Below, piece after piece: positions 1-9,689 of a stretch of DNA of 64,000 nt (positions are counted from its first letter, which is position 1; the number at the start of each line of letters is the position of its first letter). Location of the stretch: positions 186,001 through 250,000 of the forward strand of contig PAAG01000059.1 of NCBI GenBank assembly GCA_002698785.1. Reading direction: 5' to 3'. Source of the stretch: Verrucomicrobiales bacterium (GTDB lineage Bacteria > Verrucomicrobiota > Verrucomicrobiia > Verrucomicrobiales > DEV007). The notes below the pieces were generated by a model. That model saw only the letters and a program-made list of their open reading frames with translations. It searched no databases and was not told where the DNA came from. Made by a program: the position numbers and the translations under genes.

Positions 1-1172
1 GCGATACGAGAATAAGCATTCACGAGCGTTTCCACCCCGGCGTCTCCCACGGCATGTGCGGTAAACTGCATGTCTTTGGACAGGGCGTATTTCGCCATTT
101 CGTAAAGCTTATCCGGCTCGACGTAGCGCACCCCCCGGTATTCCGGATCAACGATGCCGTAGGATTCACTGAGCCCCCACGGTTCCTTCATGTAGGCGCT
201 GCCAGTGAGCATGCCACCGTCGAGGAAGATCTTGATCCCACGCACCCAGAGCATGTCGTCTTTTTCCCGCAATGGGTGGGTAGCAATCTTGTCGATTTTC
301 TTCTTCAGGTCTTCGAGTTCTCCCCGGTTGCTGAGCCCGTGATACAGATAAGAACGGCAAGTCAACTCTCCTCGATCCTTCAGCGTCTGGTAGATTCGGA
401 TAGAGCTGTCGCTGACATTGCGGTCGGCAAGACCTGTGAGACCGACCCGGTTGTAATCTGCCAGAAGCTTTTTCATGCCCTCGACTCGATCTTCGAAATC
501 TGCTCCTATTGACTTACGACTCGGGGTCACTTTCACGACGCCACCGTGGCTGCGAATGATGCCTGTCGGTTCGCCGGTCTCGGGATCTCGCTCAACACGT
601 GTGCTGGAGCCTTCGGGCGGCTGGTAATCTTTGTCGATACCCGACAACTCAAGCGCTAGCGAGTTCACCGCAGCATCCGGCCCCGTTCGGAAAAGTACGG
701 GATTCTTCGGTGCGACTCGATCCATTTCCTCCCGCGTTGGGAATCGGCGTTCTTCGAGGCGTGTGATGAATACCTGAGACATGGTGATCCAATCCCCCTC
801 TTCAGCGGCATCTGCCCGCTGTTTGATGTATGCGAGCACATCCTTCACCGTCTCAAAGCTGGGGACGCGGTTCTCGAATTCATACATCGCTGCACTGGTG
901 GAATGAACGTGTGTGTCGATGAGCCCGGGAATCACGGTTGCGCCCTGTAGATCGACTTTTTCCGCCCCTTCCGCCGCGAACTCTGTTGCTTCCTCTTCCG
1001 TTCCAACCAATGCGAACCGACCGTTCCGCACCACGAATGCTTCTGCCACGGAGAAGTTTTCATCAACCGTTACCACATTGCCATCCACGAAAACGCGGTC
1101 GGAGACCTCCTGAGGCCATGCCTGGCTACAAAGGGCACTAGTCAGAAATACGAATAGAGTGAGAAACTTCAT
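1..1172 (-). CDS. Amidohydrolase family protein (YtcJ-like), C-terminus truncated by window edge
   Basis: Minus-strand reading from ATG at 1172 (MKFLTLFVFLTSALCSQAWPQEVSDRVFVDGNVVTVDE...GATVIPGLIDTHVHS...) stays open to position 1; 'VIPGLIDTHVH' metal-binding motif. Missing from the supplied ORF track because no stop lies in the window. Confidence 0.88.
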   Translation of the reverse strand, partial: MKFLTLFVFLTSALCSQAWPQEVSDRVFVDGNVVTVDENFSVAEAFVVRNGRFALVGTEEEATEFAAEGAEKVDLQGATVIPGLIDTHVHSTSAAMYEFENRVPSFETVKDVLAYIKQRADAAEEGDWITMSQVFITRLEERRFPTREEMDRVAPKNPVLFRTGPDAAVNSLALELSGIDKDYQPPEGSSTRVERDPETGEPTGIIRSHGGVVKVTPSRKSIGADFEDRVEGMKKLLADYNRVGLTGLADRNVSDSSIRIYQTLKDRGELTCRSYLYHGLSNRGELEDLKKKIDKIATHPLREKDDMLWVRGIKIFLDGGMLTGSAYMKEPWGLSESYGIVDPEYRGVRYVEPDKLYEMAKYALSKDMQFTAHAVGDAGVETLVNAYSRI

Positions 1173-1187
1173 TGTGACGAAATGAGA

Positions 1188-1622
1188 TCACAGATTTGGC
1201 AGTCGGCTCAACCGGAACCGATCCGCAATCCTGTATCCCAGCCTCCACGAGAGGTACGTTTTCCAAAATGATGGGAAATGATGGGAGTTTCCGTTTCTCA
1301 TCATTTTCCGGTAAACTGGCAGCTCACAACACGGTATCCCCAAGTAGTTCAACCAATTACAAATCTTAGCAGAAGCGATTTCTTCCGGACATTTTCTCAT
1401 TTTCCCTATCATTTGATGCTTTTCCCGACCACTGGAGAAGATGTGTGAACCAATCCAGCGGGACTTTGCGCAAAGATCGATAAGCGCCGTGCCTATCACT
1501 AGAATACTAGCACAACACCCAACGAAATAGAAGCCTAATCTCTTCAACCAAGACGGGATGAGAATCACGATTGACTCTGCTTTTTCGTCTCGCCTCACTC
1601 GTTCGATATCTGAGAGAATCAC
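1188..1622 (-). CDS. Hypothetical protein with one predicted TM segment
   Basis: 144-aa ORF in an otherwise empty gap, hydrophobic stretch 'LGFYFVGCCASILVIGTALI'; no family recognised. Confidence 0.4.
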   Translation of the reverse strand: MILSDIERVRRDEKAESIVILIPSWLKRLGFYFVGCCASILVIGTALIDLCAKSRWIGSHIFSSGREKHQMIGKMRKCPEEIASAKICNWLNYLGIPCCELPVYRKMMRNGNSHHFPSFWKTYLSWRLGYRIADRFRLSRLPNL

Positions 1623-1633
1623 GGAACTGAAAT

Positions 1634-2287
1634 ATGAAGTATTTGTTTTTGTTTCTTGGTGTTTTACTTGGTTCTGAACTCGTTTTTGGGAGTGAAATTT
1701 GGATTCCCCTGTTTAACGGGAAAGATCTATCGGGTTGGAAGGCAAACGCAGACCCTGGGGCGTTTTCAGTAAAGGACGGTGTGCTAACGGCCCATGCTAC
1801 CCACCCGAAGAACCGGGGCCACCTTTTCACGGTAGATAGGTCGGGAGAACTGCGAAGATTTGCGAATTTTGAGTTGGTCGTGGAGGCGCGGGGGGAAGAG
1901 AACTCGAATAGCGGCATTTTCTTCCACACCGATATGGAAACACGAGACGGTGTTCTCCACCTGAAGAACGGCTACGAGATCCAGCTAAACAGCACAAAGA
2001 AAGAGAAACGAAAAACAGGCAGTCTCTACGATGTGGCAGATCTCAGCGAATCACCTGTCGACGAGACCGAGTGGTTCACGATTCGCATTCGTGTGGAAGG
2101 GAAACGCATACGAGCATGGATTAACGATACGCAGACAGTAGACTATACGGAACCTGAGAACCCGGTGCGAAAGCCACAGCGAGCAGGACGCCTACTTCGA
2201 AAGGGTGGCGGGGCTATTGCGCTTCAGGCCCATGATAACGAGAGCACATTTTACTTTCGTTCGATACGAATTCGACCGCTCTCCTAG
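1634..2287 (+). CDS. DUF1080 (3-keto-disaccharide hydrolase-type) domain protein, secreted
   Basis: Signal peptide followed by 'WIPLFNGKDLSGWKA...FSVKDGVLTA' and 'NSGIFFHTD', typical of DUF1080. Confidence 0.9.
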   Translation: MKYLFLFLGVLLGSELVFGSEIWIPLFNGKDLSGWKANADPGAFSVKDGVLTAHATHPKNRGHLFTVDRSGELRRFANFELVVEARGEENSNSGIFFHTDMETRDGVLHLKNGYEIQLNSTKKEKRKTGSLYDVADLSESPVDETEWFTIRIRVEGKRIRAWINDTQTVDYTEPENPVRKPQRAGRLLRKGGGAIALQAHDNESTFYFRSIRIRPLS

Positions 2288-2360
2288 AAGCGATGTTTTA
2301 CACAACTTTTACCCTAGAATCACACGTTTCGACTCCTTCCCTAGTATACTCCCTACCACG

Positions 2361-3188
2361 ATGAAACACTGGTTCCTACCGCTCTCCATCCTCTTCTTCA
2401 TGATACATCATGGCCAGAGCCAAGATGGTGCAGACAATCAGAAGAAGCAGCTATTTGTAAAGGGTTCTCCGAATGCCTCTGAAGCGACAGAGGTAGAGCT
2501 AGGAGTTCTCCTTGAGTATTTTATCGTCGACCACAGAACCGCCAATCGACTTGTGCGAGAGCATGCGCCCAAGGCAGCAGATGCGGCGCAGTTACGCGAC
2601 GAGCTTGAAGCACTCCTTGATTCCAATGAAGCCGAGTTACTTGAGACCGTCTGGCTATTGGCGCGAAGCGGTCAACGGGCGAAGACCGAATCGATTACGG
2701 AAGTGATTTATCCGACAGAATACGATCCGCCGGAGATTCCCAATACATTTGGTGGTGGGGCACCAGTTCAGGCCAAAGACTCGAAAGATCAGGCTCGGGC
2801 CGACCTGCAAGCGGTTTCTACACTCTCGACTGTCGGATCTGAGATACCCATTACTGCTGCCACTCCCACTGCATTCGAAACGCGCAATACGGGAGTGACT
2901 CTGGAAGTGGATCCGGTTCTAAGCAGTGACAACAAGTTTGTCGATCTGAACCTTGCACCGGAAATCGTCGCACACATCGACGACATCTATTTTACGCGAG
3001 AAGGGAGAGAGGATAGTGCCAGAGGAGTCGATCATATCCAAATGCCGCTTTTCTATACCATGAAAACGACGACCCAGATGACAGCTGTTCCTGGAAACTA
3101 CAACTTGATTGGTATACATACTCCCAACGAAGATAAGACTAAACGAATTTTGGCCTTGCTTCGGTGTGATTTAATACCTGTAAAATAG
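2361..3188 (+). CDS. Secreted protein with secretin-like C-terminal segment, function unknown
   Basis: Likely start at 2361 (MKHWFLPLSILFFMIHHGQSQ signal peptide) rather than 2205; 'FETRNTGVTLEVDPVLSSDNKFVDLNLAPEIV' resembles the secretin C-terminal region. Confidence 0.65.
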   Translation: MKHWFLPLSILFFMIHHGQSQDGADNQKKQLFVKGSPNASEATEVELGVLLEYFIVDHRTANRLVREHAPKAADAAQLRDELEALLDSNEAELLETVWLLARSGQRAKTESITEVIYPTEYDPPEIPNTFGGGAPVQAKDSKDQARADLQAVSTLSTVGSEIPITAATPTAFETRNTGVTLEVDPVLSSDNKFVDLNLAPEIVAHIDDIYFTREGREDSARGVDHIQMPLFYTMKTTTQMTAVPGNYNLIGIHTPNEDKTKRILALLRCDLIPVK

Positions 3189-3215
3189 CATTTCCGGGCA
3201 TCCCCTCGGGTAAAG

Positions 3216-4793
3216 ATGACTTTTCACCGACGACTTCCTGCCATCATACTGGCTGCTGTGATCTTTCTCGCAGCTCTTGTCCTGATAGTAGGCAGGAGCC
3301 TGTCCCGGGATGTTCGCACTGAACCCCTGGAGCAAGATCGGTCTGCGCTTACCACATTTACCACCCAGATGCTGGGCGAAGTGAAGGACCTGGAATCCCT
3401 CTATCAGAGCCACCTTCTCGATGTAAAAGAGAAGCTAAAGACAAGCACCAGCCGCATCGAGACTTCGTCTATCTGTCGAAACGTCGTGGGTCTGGAGCAA
3501 GTTTCGATATTCAAATCGGGCAGCCCTCCCATCCACATCGATCTCCGGGAGTCCAGCCGGGCCGAGACGCTGCCTCCTCCGCGTCTACCCGGGGACGATT
3601 CGACGGATGGAGTAATCGTCGACCTGGAACCCTTTCACCGAGATCCCTATGGGACTGATTTTTTCTGGATCGATCAAGCCGGCTACCCACCCCATTTCGT
3701 GACTCGGGCGAGCTACCAAGTTACTCTGGTGTTCGCCATCAATCCTCACCTTGTCGCCACCGAGATCAATTCGTGGCTGCAGACGTGGCTGCGTGAAAAA
3801 TACCGCCCTGTTGAGGTAGCCCATCTGACAGCTTCTGTGAAAGGTCCCTACGATGAGTTGCTAATTCGATCTGGCAAGGAACCGGAAGAGCCCACGCCCA
3901 CCCTTCTGCTTCCGATTTCCTCCCGCTTCGGTGACTGGAAGGTGAATTTCTGGGAGCAGACGGTCTCTACGGTGGACTACAATACACCGATCCTGATCGG
4001 CAGTATCGCATTGTCTCTGCTGCTGATCCTAATCGGCATGATCGGTTTCATCCAGCAACGGCGCGCCCTGCTGCTGGCCGAACAACGGGTCTCCTTCGCC
4101 AACCGTGTCTCCCATGAGCTTCGCACTCCACTCACGAACATCCTTTTGAATATCGATCTAATCTCCGACAATTTGCCGGATGATGCCGGGTCGGCGAGAA
4201 AGCGATTGGATCTCGTTCGGGAAGAATCCAGCCGTCTCAGCCGACTTCTGGAGAACGTTCTTTCCTTTTCGAGGAAAGAACGGGGCGGTCCCAAACTTCG
4301 TATTGTCCCCTGTGAGGTGAACGCCTCCGTTGACGAGATACTCGAGCAGTTCGCTCCGTCTCTGAAACGCCGGAACCTGAAGGTGCAGCGGAGGGGCGTT
4401 CGCGAACCGATTTTTGTCATGGCCGATCAGGATGCCCTCTGCCAGATCTTGGGAAACTTGATTTCCAATGTCGAAAAATACGCTTCGCACGGCAAGTCGT
4501 TTGAGATCGAAATCAACGAATGTAAGGAAATCAACGAAGTTCAGATTGCGGTTTCAGATCAAGGCCCCGGGATTTCGAAAGGAAACGCGGTCAAGATTTT
4601 CCGCCCATTCGTTCGTTTGCATGACAAAACCACCGAGGGTGTCTCCGGCACAGGACTCGGTCTTGCCATAGCCAGCGAGCTTGCTTTCTCAATGGAGGGA
4701 ACGCTGACTCTTGTACCTACCCGAATCGGGGCTCGTTTTGAACTCACCCTGCCAAAGGCAAATGCCACTAACGTGATACCTATCGCGTCTTGA
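3216..4793 (+). CDS. Sensor histidine kinase
   Basis: Two TM segments flanking a periplasmic region; H-box 'FANRVSHELRTPLTNILLNIDLI'; N-box and G-box 'SDQGPGIS', 'GTGLGLAIASELA'. Confidence 0.95.
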   Translation: MTFHRRLPAIILAAVIFLAALVLIVGRSLSRDVRTEPLEQDRSALTTFTTQMLGEVKDLESLYQSHLLDVKEKLKTSTSRIETSSICRNVVGLEQVSIFKSGSPPIHIDLRESSRAETLPPPRLPGDDSTDGVIVDLEPFHRDPYGTDFFWIDQAGYPPHFVTRASYQVTLVFAINPHLVATEINSWLQTWLREKYRPVEVAHLTASVKGPYDELLIRSGKEPEEPTPTLLLPISSRFGDWKVNFWEQTVSTVDYNTPILIGSIALSLLLILIGMIGFIQQRRALLLAEQRVSFANRVSHELRTPLTNILLNIDLISDNLPDDAGSARKRLDLVREESSRLSRLLENVLSFSRKERGGPKLRIVPCEVNASVDEILEQFAPSLKRRNLKVQRRGVREPIFVMADQDALCQILGNLISNVEKYASHGKSFEIEINECKEINEVQIAVSDQGPGISKGNAVKIFRPFVRLHDKTTEGVSGTGLGLAIASELAFSMEGTLTLVPTRIGARFELTLPKANATNVIPIAS

Positions 4794-4812
4794 TGAGTTC
4801 TCCTGACTATCC

Positions 4813-5526
4813 ATGAAAATTCTCATCGCCGAAGACGACCCGGTTACACGAGACTCTATTGATGAATGCCTTCGTGGGGAGGGTTTTTCCACTCTACTGG
4901 CAAGTGACGGGAACGAGGCTATCCAGCTCTGGAGGTCGGAAGAACCCGATCTCGCCTGCCTCGACATCATGATGCCGAATGTCGATGGCTACGAAGTTTG
5001 TCGACAAATCCGGTCGAAGGACAAACAGATTCCGATCCTCTTCCTCTCTGCAAAAAATGAGGAAATTGATGTGGTTGTCGGGCTTGAGATCGGAGCAGAC
5101 GACTTTATTCGCAAACCTTTTGGAAAACATGAGTTACTTGCCCGGGTCCGCTCTGCTCTGCGGAGAAGTGAAGCGGCCCGCGACGTGAAGGCGCCGAGGT
5201 CTCCGAACACCTTTGATATCCGCAGTGAATTGACTATCTATCCAGCCCAGCTCCGGGCGATTCGACACTCCAACGGTGAGGAAATCGACCTTTCCCCAAG
5301 AGAGATCTCCATTCTCCAAGTGCTCTCCGAAAGGCTTGGAGAAGCAGTGTCGCGTGACGAGTTGCTCAACCGATGCTGGGGAATGAACTACTATCCCGAA
5401 AGTCGGACTCTGGATCAGCACATTGCGAAGCTACGAAAGCGTATCTGTCCGGAAGACGGTGGCACCCCGTTGATCGAAACAGTTCGCGGAGTTGGCTATC
5501 GCATTCGCGAACACGCACCTTCCTAA
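4813..5526 (+). CDS. OmpR-family response regulator with winged-helix output domain
   Basis: 'MKILIAEDDPVTRDSIDECLRGEGF', 'LACLDIMMPNVDGYEVCRQIR', C-terminal 'RTLDQHIAKLRKRI...ETVRGVGYRI'. Confidence 0.95.
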   Translation: MKILIAEDDPVTRDSIDECLRGEGFSTLLASDGNEAIQLWRSEEPDLACLDIMMPNVDGYEVCRQIRSKDKQIPILFLSAKNEEIDVVVGLEIGADDFIRKPFGKHELLARVRSALRRSEAARDVKAPRSPNTFDIRSELTIYPAQLRAIRHSNGEEIDLSPREISILQVLSERLGEAVSRDELLNRCWGMNYYPESRTLDQHIAKLRKRICPEDGGTPLIETVRGVGYRIREHAPS

Positions 5527-5999
5527 CCTTTCGGAATTCCGACCATGGTATTCTGAAAAAGCAGCACTTTCCATTCGCCTGCTTCTTTTACGTAGATCCT
5601 AGTGAATCGAAATTTTGTCGCAGGGACCGGTTTGCCGCCTCGAACGGCCTCAGCCTCAATCAAGCCGGTCGCTACTGCCATATCTCCACGGATAACCCAT
5701 TCGATTTCGGGAGTCTCGTATCTCAAGAACTCCAGGATCCCGGTCTCAATGTCTTTGAGAAAGGTCTCTTTATCGAGTTTCGAACCAAAGACGTTGTTGT
5801 GAATGTGGTTCTCTGCGAGCATTGCCCGAAGTGACTCGATTTCTTCTTCTTCGTATGCTTCGACGAGAGCGGTGTTGAGGGCGTTGAGTTCTGCGACCTC
5901 ATCGGTATCCGCCTGCCAAACGACTTTTCCTTTGTCTGCCAAACATGTGAAACAAGGAAGACAAATGAATGCGGCCAGTGTGAAAAGAAGTGATTTCAT
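5523..5999 (-). CDS. Secreted SnoaL/DUF4440-like (NTF2-fold) protein
   Basis: Likely start MKSLLFTLAAFICLPCFTCLA at 5999; body 'ELNALNTALVEAYEEEEIESLRAMLAENHIHNN...MAVATGLIEAEAV...RFTRIYVKEAGEWKVLLFQNT' typical of NTF2-like. Confidence 0.75.
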   Translation of the reverse strand: MKSLLFTLAAFICLPCFTCLADKGKVVWQADTDEVAELNALNTALVEAYEEEEIESLRAMLAENHIHNNVFGSKLDKETFLKDIETGILEFLRYETPEIEWVIRGDMAVATGLIEAEAVRGGKPVPATKFRFTRIYVKEAGEWKVLLFQNTMVGIPKG

Positions 6000-6053
6000 T
6001 TGTGAGATGCTGGGCCGATTCTCTTTCGATTTCAAGAGCGACTCTGCACTCAT

Positions 6054-6878
6054 CTAGACGCAAAGTTTCGATACGGTTTCAAACAATTGTTCCGCTTTGT
6101 GCCAAAGAGCAGGATCAATGTCCTCCTCAGGCTTCTGCGGTGTCCCCTCTCGACCGAACCTCGTATACGTGCAAACGCCTGGTTGATTGAGCCGTTCTCG
6201 CAGCGTGGCAAATCGTTGAATCACTGTCTCACAATCGTCGAGGGAATAGCGCTGGCCGAAATGGTCCAGAACGCTACGAAGATCTTCGATGGTAAAGGGG
6301 AGCCCCTCCTTGTATCGAAGGAAGATGAACTTTTCGGGATAGATCCCTGCCAGTTTGATCGCACGATCAACCATAGCGATCCACTCCCGAACACGACCTT
6401 CAACGAACTCGGTATGACTATGCTGGTCTGGGGCAATCAGGTTCTGCTCGCGCGCAAATGCAATGTACGACTCTGCCATTCCTGCGGGATGCCTCACGAC
6501 ATATACGATTTTTGCCCCTTCCCTCTCGGCAACTCCTTCGCATGTATGACTGCGGCATACCACAGGGAAAGCTGGAGTGGACTTCGCTGCGAACCGATTC
6601 CAATCCACTCCCGGATCATACACGTTCCTAACAAAGATCTGTTCCAAAGGAACAGGTGGAAGTTGCATCCTACTCTCGATCTGAAAAGCCCTCTCGAAGA
6701 GCCAGTCCGTTTCGAATCCATTTTCGGCTCGGGCAAAGTGCATCATCATGATGGCGACCCACCGAGAGCCCGATCTTGGAAACCCGATGACAAACCGATC
6801 GAAGTCCTCGCCGCATGCCACGAACTCAGGAGGCAAAGGAAGGATGTTTTTAGGATCAATGTCAGTCATTTCTCTCAC
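6054..6878 (-). CDS. Sulfotransferase family protein
   Basis: 'FVIGFPRSGSRWVAIMM' (5'-phosphosulfate loop-like) and 'KIVYVVRHPAGMAESY' (3'-phosphate binding-like). Confidence 0.85.
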   Translation of the reverse strand: MREMTDIDPKNILPLPPEFVACGEDFDRFVIGFPRSGSRWVAIMMMHFARAENGFETDWLFERAFQIESRMQLPPVPLEQIFVRNVYDPGVDWNRFAAKSTPAFPVVCRSHTCEGVAEREGAKIVYVVRHPAGMAESYIAFAREQNLIAPDQHSHTEFVEGRVREWIAMVDRAIKLAGIYPEKFIFLRYKEGLPFTIEDLRSVLDHFGQRYSLDDCETVIQRFATLRERLNQPGVCTYTRFGREGTPQKPEEDIDPALWHKAEQLFETVSKLCV

Positions 6879-7167
6879 TCAGCTTTTTATCCAAGAAAAA
6901 TGGAGCGAAAGGGACGAGAGCGCATACGAAGACAATCACACACCAAGTGAATGTCAGCTTTTTCTGAATCAATGCTAGAAAGAGGAAGAGACACAGTAGA
7001 AGAAATATGCCTCCATGGAGTGAACCGACTATCCTTACCGCAAGAGGCATGTCTGCAAAATACTTCAAGGGCATCGCGATCCCCAAGAGAATGACGTAGG
7101 AGATCCCATCCAACAGCGAAAAGAGACGGACGCGATCGATCAAAGAATGGCGTAAATCGAGAGACAT
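6862..7167 (-). CDS. DUF3817 integral membrane protein
   Basis: 'FSLLDGISYVILLGIAMPLKYFADMPLAVRIVGSLHGGIFLL' pattern with three TM segments. Confidence 0.85.
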   Translation of the reverse strand: MSLDLRHSLIDRVRLFSLLDGISYVILLGIAMPLKYFADMPLAVRIVGSLHGGIFLLLCLFLFLALIQKKLTFTWCVIVFVCALVPFAPFFLDKKLSERND

Positions 7168-7236
7168 AGGCTACGCAGGAAGCCATACGTCTCCCGACCG
7201 ATTATGCAAGCAGATCCGGAGGCTGTCTGGTAGCAG

Positions 7237-8820
7237 TCAGAAACCAGTTCGTTTTCTCTCTATGTGTGATTTACGGAGACTGTCGCGGTCTCGATCACGC
7301 CCTGAAGTCCAGATGCCCTTTTTCTTTTTGGGTGCTGGAGGCGGGCTGGGTTGATATGTCTGCCGCGGTGGAGTGTAGGAACTGCTGCTGCTTGAGCTAC
7401 TACGAGTGGGTGTGGACGCGGTTCTTTGTGGTGGTGTGTAGGTCTCTTCGGGTAGACCTGTCAGGCCAAGGGATTTGATTGTTTTTTCATCGAGAAGTCC
7501 GGTGACAGGAAGCTTATTTTCCTCTTGGTAGGTGACGATTGCTGTCTGGGTGTTACCGCCCATTTTGCCGTCAGGGGTTCCGGCACCGGGGAGTTTTCCC
7601 TGAGCAGAACGGAGTATATTTGTCTGAGAATAGCTGTTGTAGGCGGAGTATGGACCACTGTCAAAAACCTCTGCGTTGGTGAAGTATCCGCGATCTGGGA
7701 GCACCAGTTCTTTTACTTCCTCTTCTTCCGTTTTCTCTTCGGCGACCTTTCTTTCTTCAGCAGGTGCCATTTTCTCTGTTGTATTTCCTACAGTAGTTTC
7801 TGGTTCCGGCTCGGTCTTTTCTTCTTTGTTGCCGACAGGTTCAGGCTCCTTTTTTCCAGCTGGCGATGGGTCGACTTTTACTTTGTCGCTTCCGACCTGG
7901 GTGACTTTCTTTTCTTCCTTTTTCTCGGCGGGGAGGGTCTTGGTATCTCCTTCTGGAACTAGAACGAGTTCGCGGATAGCACGGGCGGCACCGTCCATTT
8001 TCACCCATGGCTCCTGTGCACCTCGGGTCGCGTCGACTACCTGGTCACTGGTTTTGAGAAAGCTCTGGAAGAGGTTTTGCCCGGGGCGTTTCAACTCGGA
8101 TGCGAGTGCGGATGAAAATGGGCTATTCTCACCAGAGCCGTCGTATGCAACTTCGCCGGGAGCGGCGGAGTAGACGATGACTGATGAGTCGGGAATGTCT
8201 GTGTCCTGAATGGCAGCGAGGCCTTTGCTGATGCTACGGGTCGTCATCCAGGAACGAGAAAGCGGGTTGTCGCGGCAGCAGTCGAGAATGACGACTTTTG
8301 CGGGAAGGATTGTTTCACCGAGATCGTCGAGGATGGTTTTCAATGGAACTGTCTGGGAACGAAGCTGGACGGAGCTGGAAAGCTCGGCGTCAACGGGAAG
8401 CAGGTAGTTTTCTCCGCGAACTTCGAGGCCGTGGCCAGCGAAATAGATGAGGCCGACTTTGGCCAGAGAGGAATGCCGCTTGAACTGTTCGAGCCCACCG
8501 TAGAACTCGTCCACGCCAGGGTTTTCCAAAGCGATGACCTGAAAGCCTGCGTCGCTGAGTGTCTTCGCGACCAGCTGCGAATCGGACACAGCGTTTTTGA
8601 GCTTTGCTGCGTTCTTGTAGTCGTCGCTACCGATGACGAGGGCGAGCCGATCCGCGGACAGAGCCGGGAACACAAAAAATGCCTGCAGCAAGACTACAGG
8701 CACGATGAAATGAGAGAGGATTTTGCGAAAGGTGACCTGGAAACCACATCGATGTCCCGTGAAACTGAACTCTGGGTATCCGCCGATTCGCTCTGAATAC
8801 AATTGAGTTTTCATGACCAA
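7237..8820 (-). CDS. Secreted caspase-like (peptidase C14) protein with C-terminal peptidoglycan-binding-like domain
   Basis: 'RLALVIGSDDYKNAAKLKNAVSDSQLVAKTL', His motif 'LIYFAGHGLEVRGENYLLPVD', Cys motif 'VVILDCCRDNP'; later 'TPDGKMGGNTQTAIVTYQEENKLPVTGLLDEKTIKSL' as in PG_binding_1. Confidence 0.88.
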   Translation of the reverse strand: MVMKTQLYSERIGGYPEFSFTGHRCGFQVTFRKILSHFIVPVVLLQAFFVFPALSADRLALVIGSDDYKNAAKLKNAVSDSQLVAKTLSDAGFQVIALENPGVDEFYGGLEQFKRHSSLAKVGLIYFAGHGLEVRGENYLLPVDAELSSSVQLRSQTVPLKTILDDLGETILPAKVVILDCCRDNPLSRSWMTTRSISKGLAAIQDTDIPDSSVIVYSAAPGEVAYDGSGENSPFSSALASELKRPGQNLFQSFLKTSDQVVDATRGAQEPWVKMDGAARAIRELVLVPEGDTKTLPAEKKEEKKVTQVGSDKVKVDPSPAGKKEPEPVGNKEEKTEPEPETTVGNTTEKMAPAEERKVAEEKTEEEEVKELVLPDRGYFTNAEVFDSGPYSAYNSYSQTNILRSAQGKLPGAGTPDGKMGGNTQTAIVTYQEENKLPVTGLLDEKTIKSLGLTGLPEETYTPPQRTASTPTRSSSSSSSSYTPPRQTYQPSPPPAPKKKKGIWTSGRDRDRDSLRKSHIERKRTGF

Positions 8821-8929
8821 GGTTTGGGTTTGACGGAGATTCTTCTCCGATTATTCAGAATTTTTCCAGACGGCCCTTATCGTATCATGAGCTTTCCCTC
8901 GTTTAAAGACCCATTGTTGCCTCATCTGG

Positions 8930-9619
8930 TTACTCAAGCAGCTTGATTTTCAGATTTCGGAATGAGACGTCGCACCCTTTCCCATGGTCCTGAAGGGCTA
9001 TAAATCCCTTCTTCCGGCTCATTTCGGGGTCTTTGTCGATGAGGGTTGAGAAGACTATGCCGTTGATTTTCTGGACGAGAGTATCGCCTTTGACGAGGAC
9101 TTCCATTTCATTCCACTCGTTTTCTTTGTAAACAGCTTGGATCATGGCTGGATCGCTAGTGTCTACGATCGTTTTTTCTCCTTTTTCATCAATGATCGAG
9201 ACTTGGCCGGCAGTCGTGAGTAGTTGCCGGTCTCCCTTTTTGGGGTGTTCTTTTGCGAGCAGCGAATGGTGCCAGAGGCCCATGACGTCCTGCTTTGCCA
9301 CTTCGACCTGGTAGCCGAATATCTGCCATTCGCCCAAGTCGTCGCTGCGGACCTGGACGCCAGAGTTTCCTTTGTCCCATTTGAATTCGAGACGGAGAAT
9401 GAAGTCGGTGGGCTCCTGTTCGCGGTAGATAAGCCAGTTTTTCTCTTTTGCCTCTCCGGTGCAGTGGATGACTCCGTCTTTTACCTCCCAAGAGCCAGGT
9501 TGGCCGTCCCAACCAGTGAGGTCTTTTCCGTTGAAGATTGTTTTGAAGCCGGACTCATCGGCAAGCGATAGGGCGGGTAGGGTGGCGGCGAAGGCAATTG
9601 CGAAAATCGATTTGAGCAT
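8930..9619 (-). CDS. DUF1080 (3-keto-disaccharide hydrolase-type) domain protein, secreted
   Basis: 'FKTIFNGKDLTGWDGQPGSWEVKDGVIHCTGE...DFILRLEFKWDKGNSGVQVRSD'. Confidence 0.92.
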   Translation of the reverse strand: MLKSIFAIAFAATLPALSLADESGFKTIFNGKDLTGWDGQPGSWEVKDGVIHCTGEAKEKNWLIYREQEPTDFILRLEFKWDKGNSGVQVRSDDLGEWQIFGYQVEVAKQDVMGLWHHSLLAKEHPKKGDRQLLTTAGQVSIIDEKGEKTIVDTSDPAMIQAVYKENEWNEMEVLVKGDTLVQKINGIVFSTLIDKDPEMSRKKGFIALQDHGKGCDVSFRNLKIKLLE

Positions 9620-9689
9620 GAGTCTTTGCTACCGATTCGGACTGACCTCGGCAATAACAAAGCGTGGACACAATGAAGGGATGAGGAAA

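Noticed and set aside
1507-1929. 140-aa minus ORF overlapping the DUF1080 gene
   Set aside because: Overlaps a confident DUF1080 CDS and lacks family features.
6087-6950. 287-aa + ORF opposite the sulfotransferase
   Set aside because: The minus strand has clear sulfotransferase motifs; the plus ORF has none.
7525-8173. + ORFs rich in Phe/Ser/Val opposite the metacaspase linker
   Set aside because: Composition is the complement of the Glu/Lys-rich linker on the coding strand.
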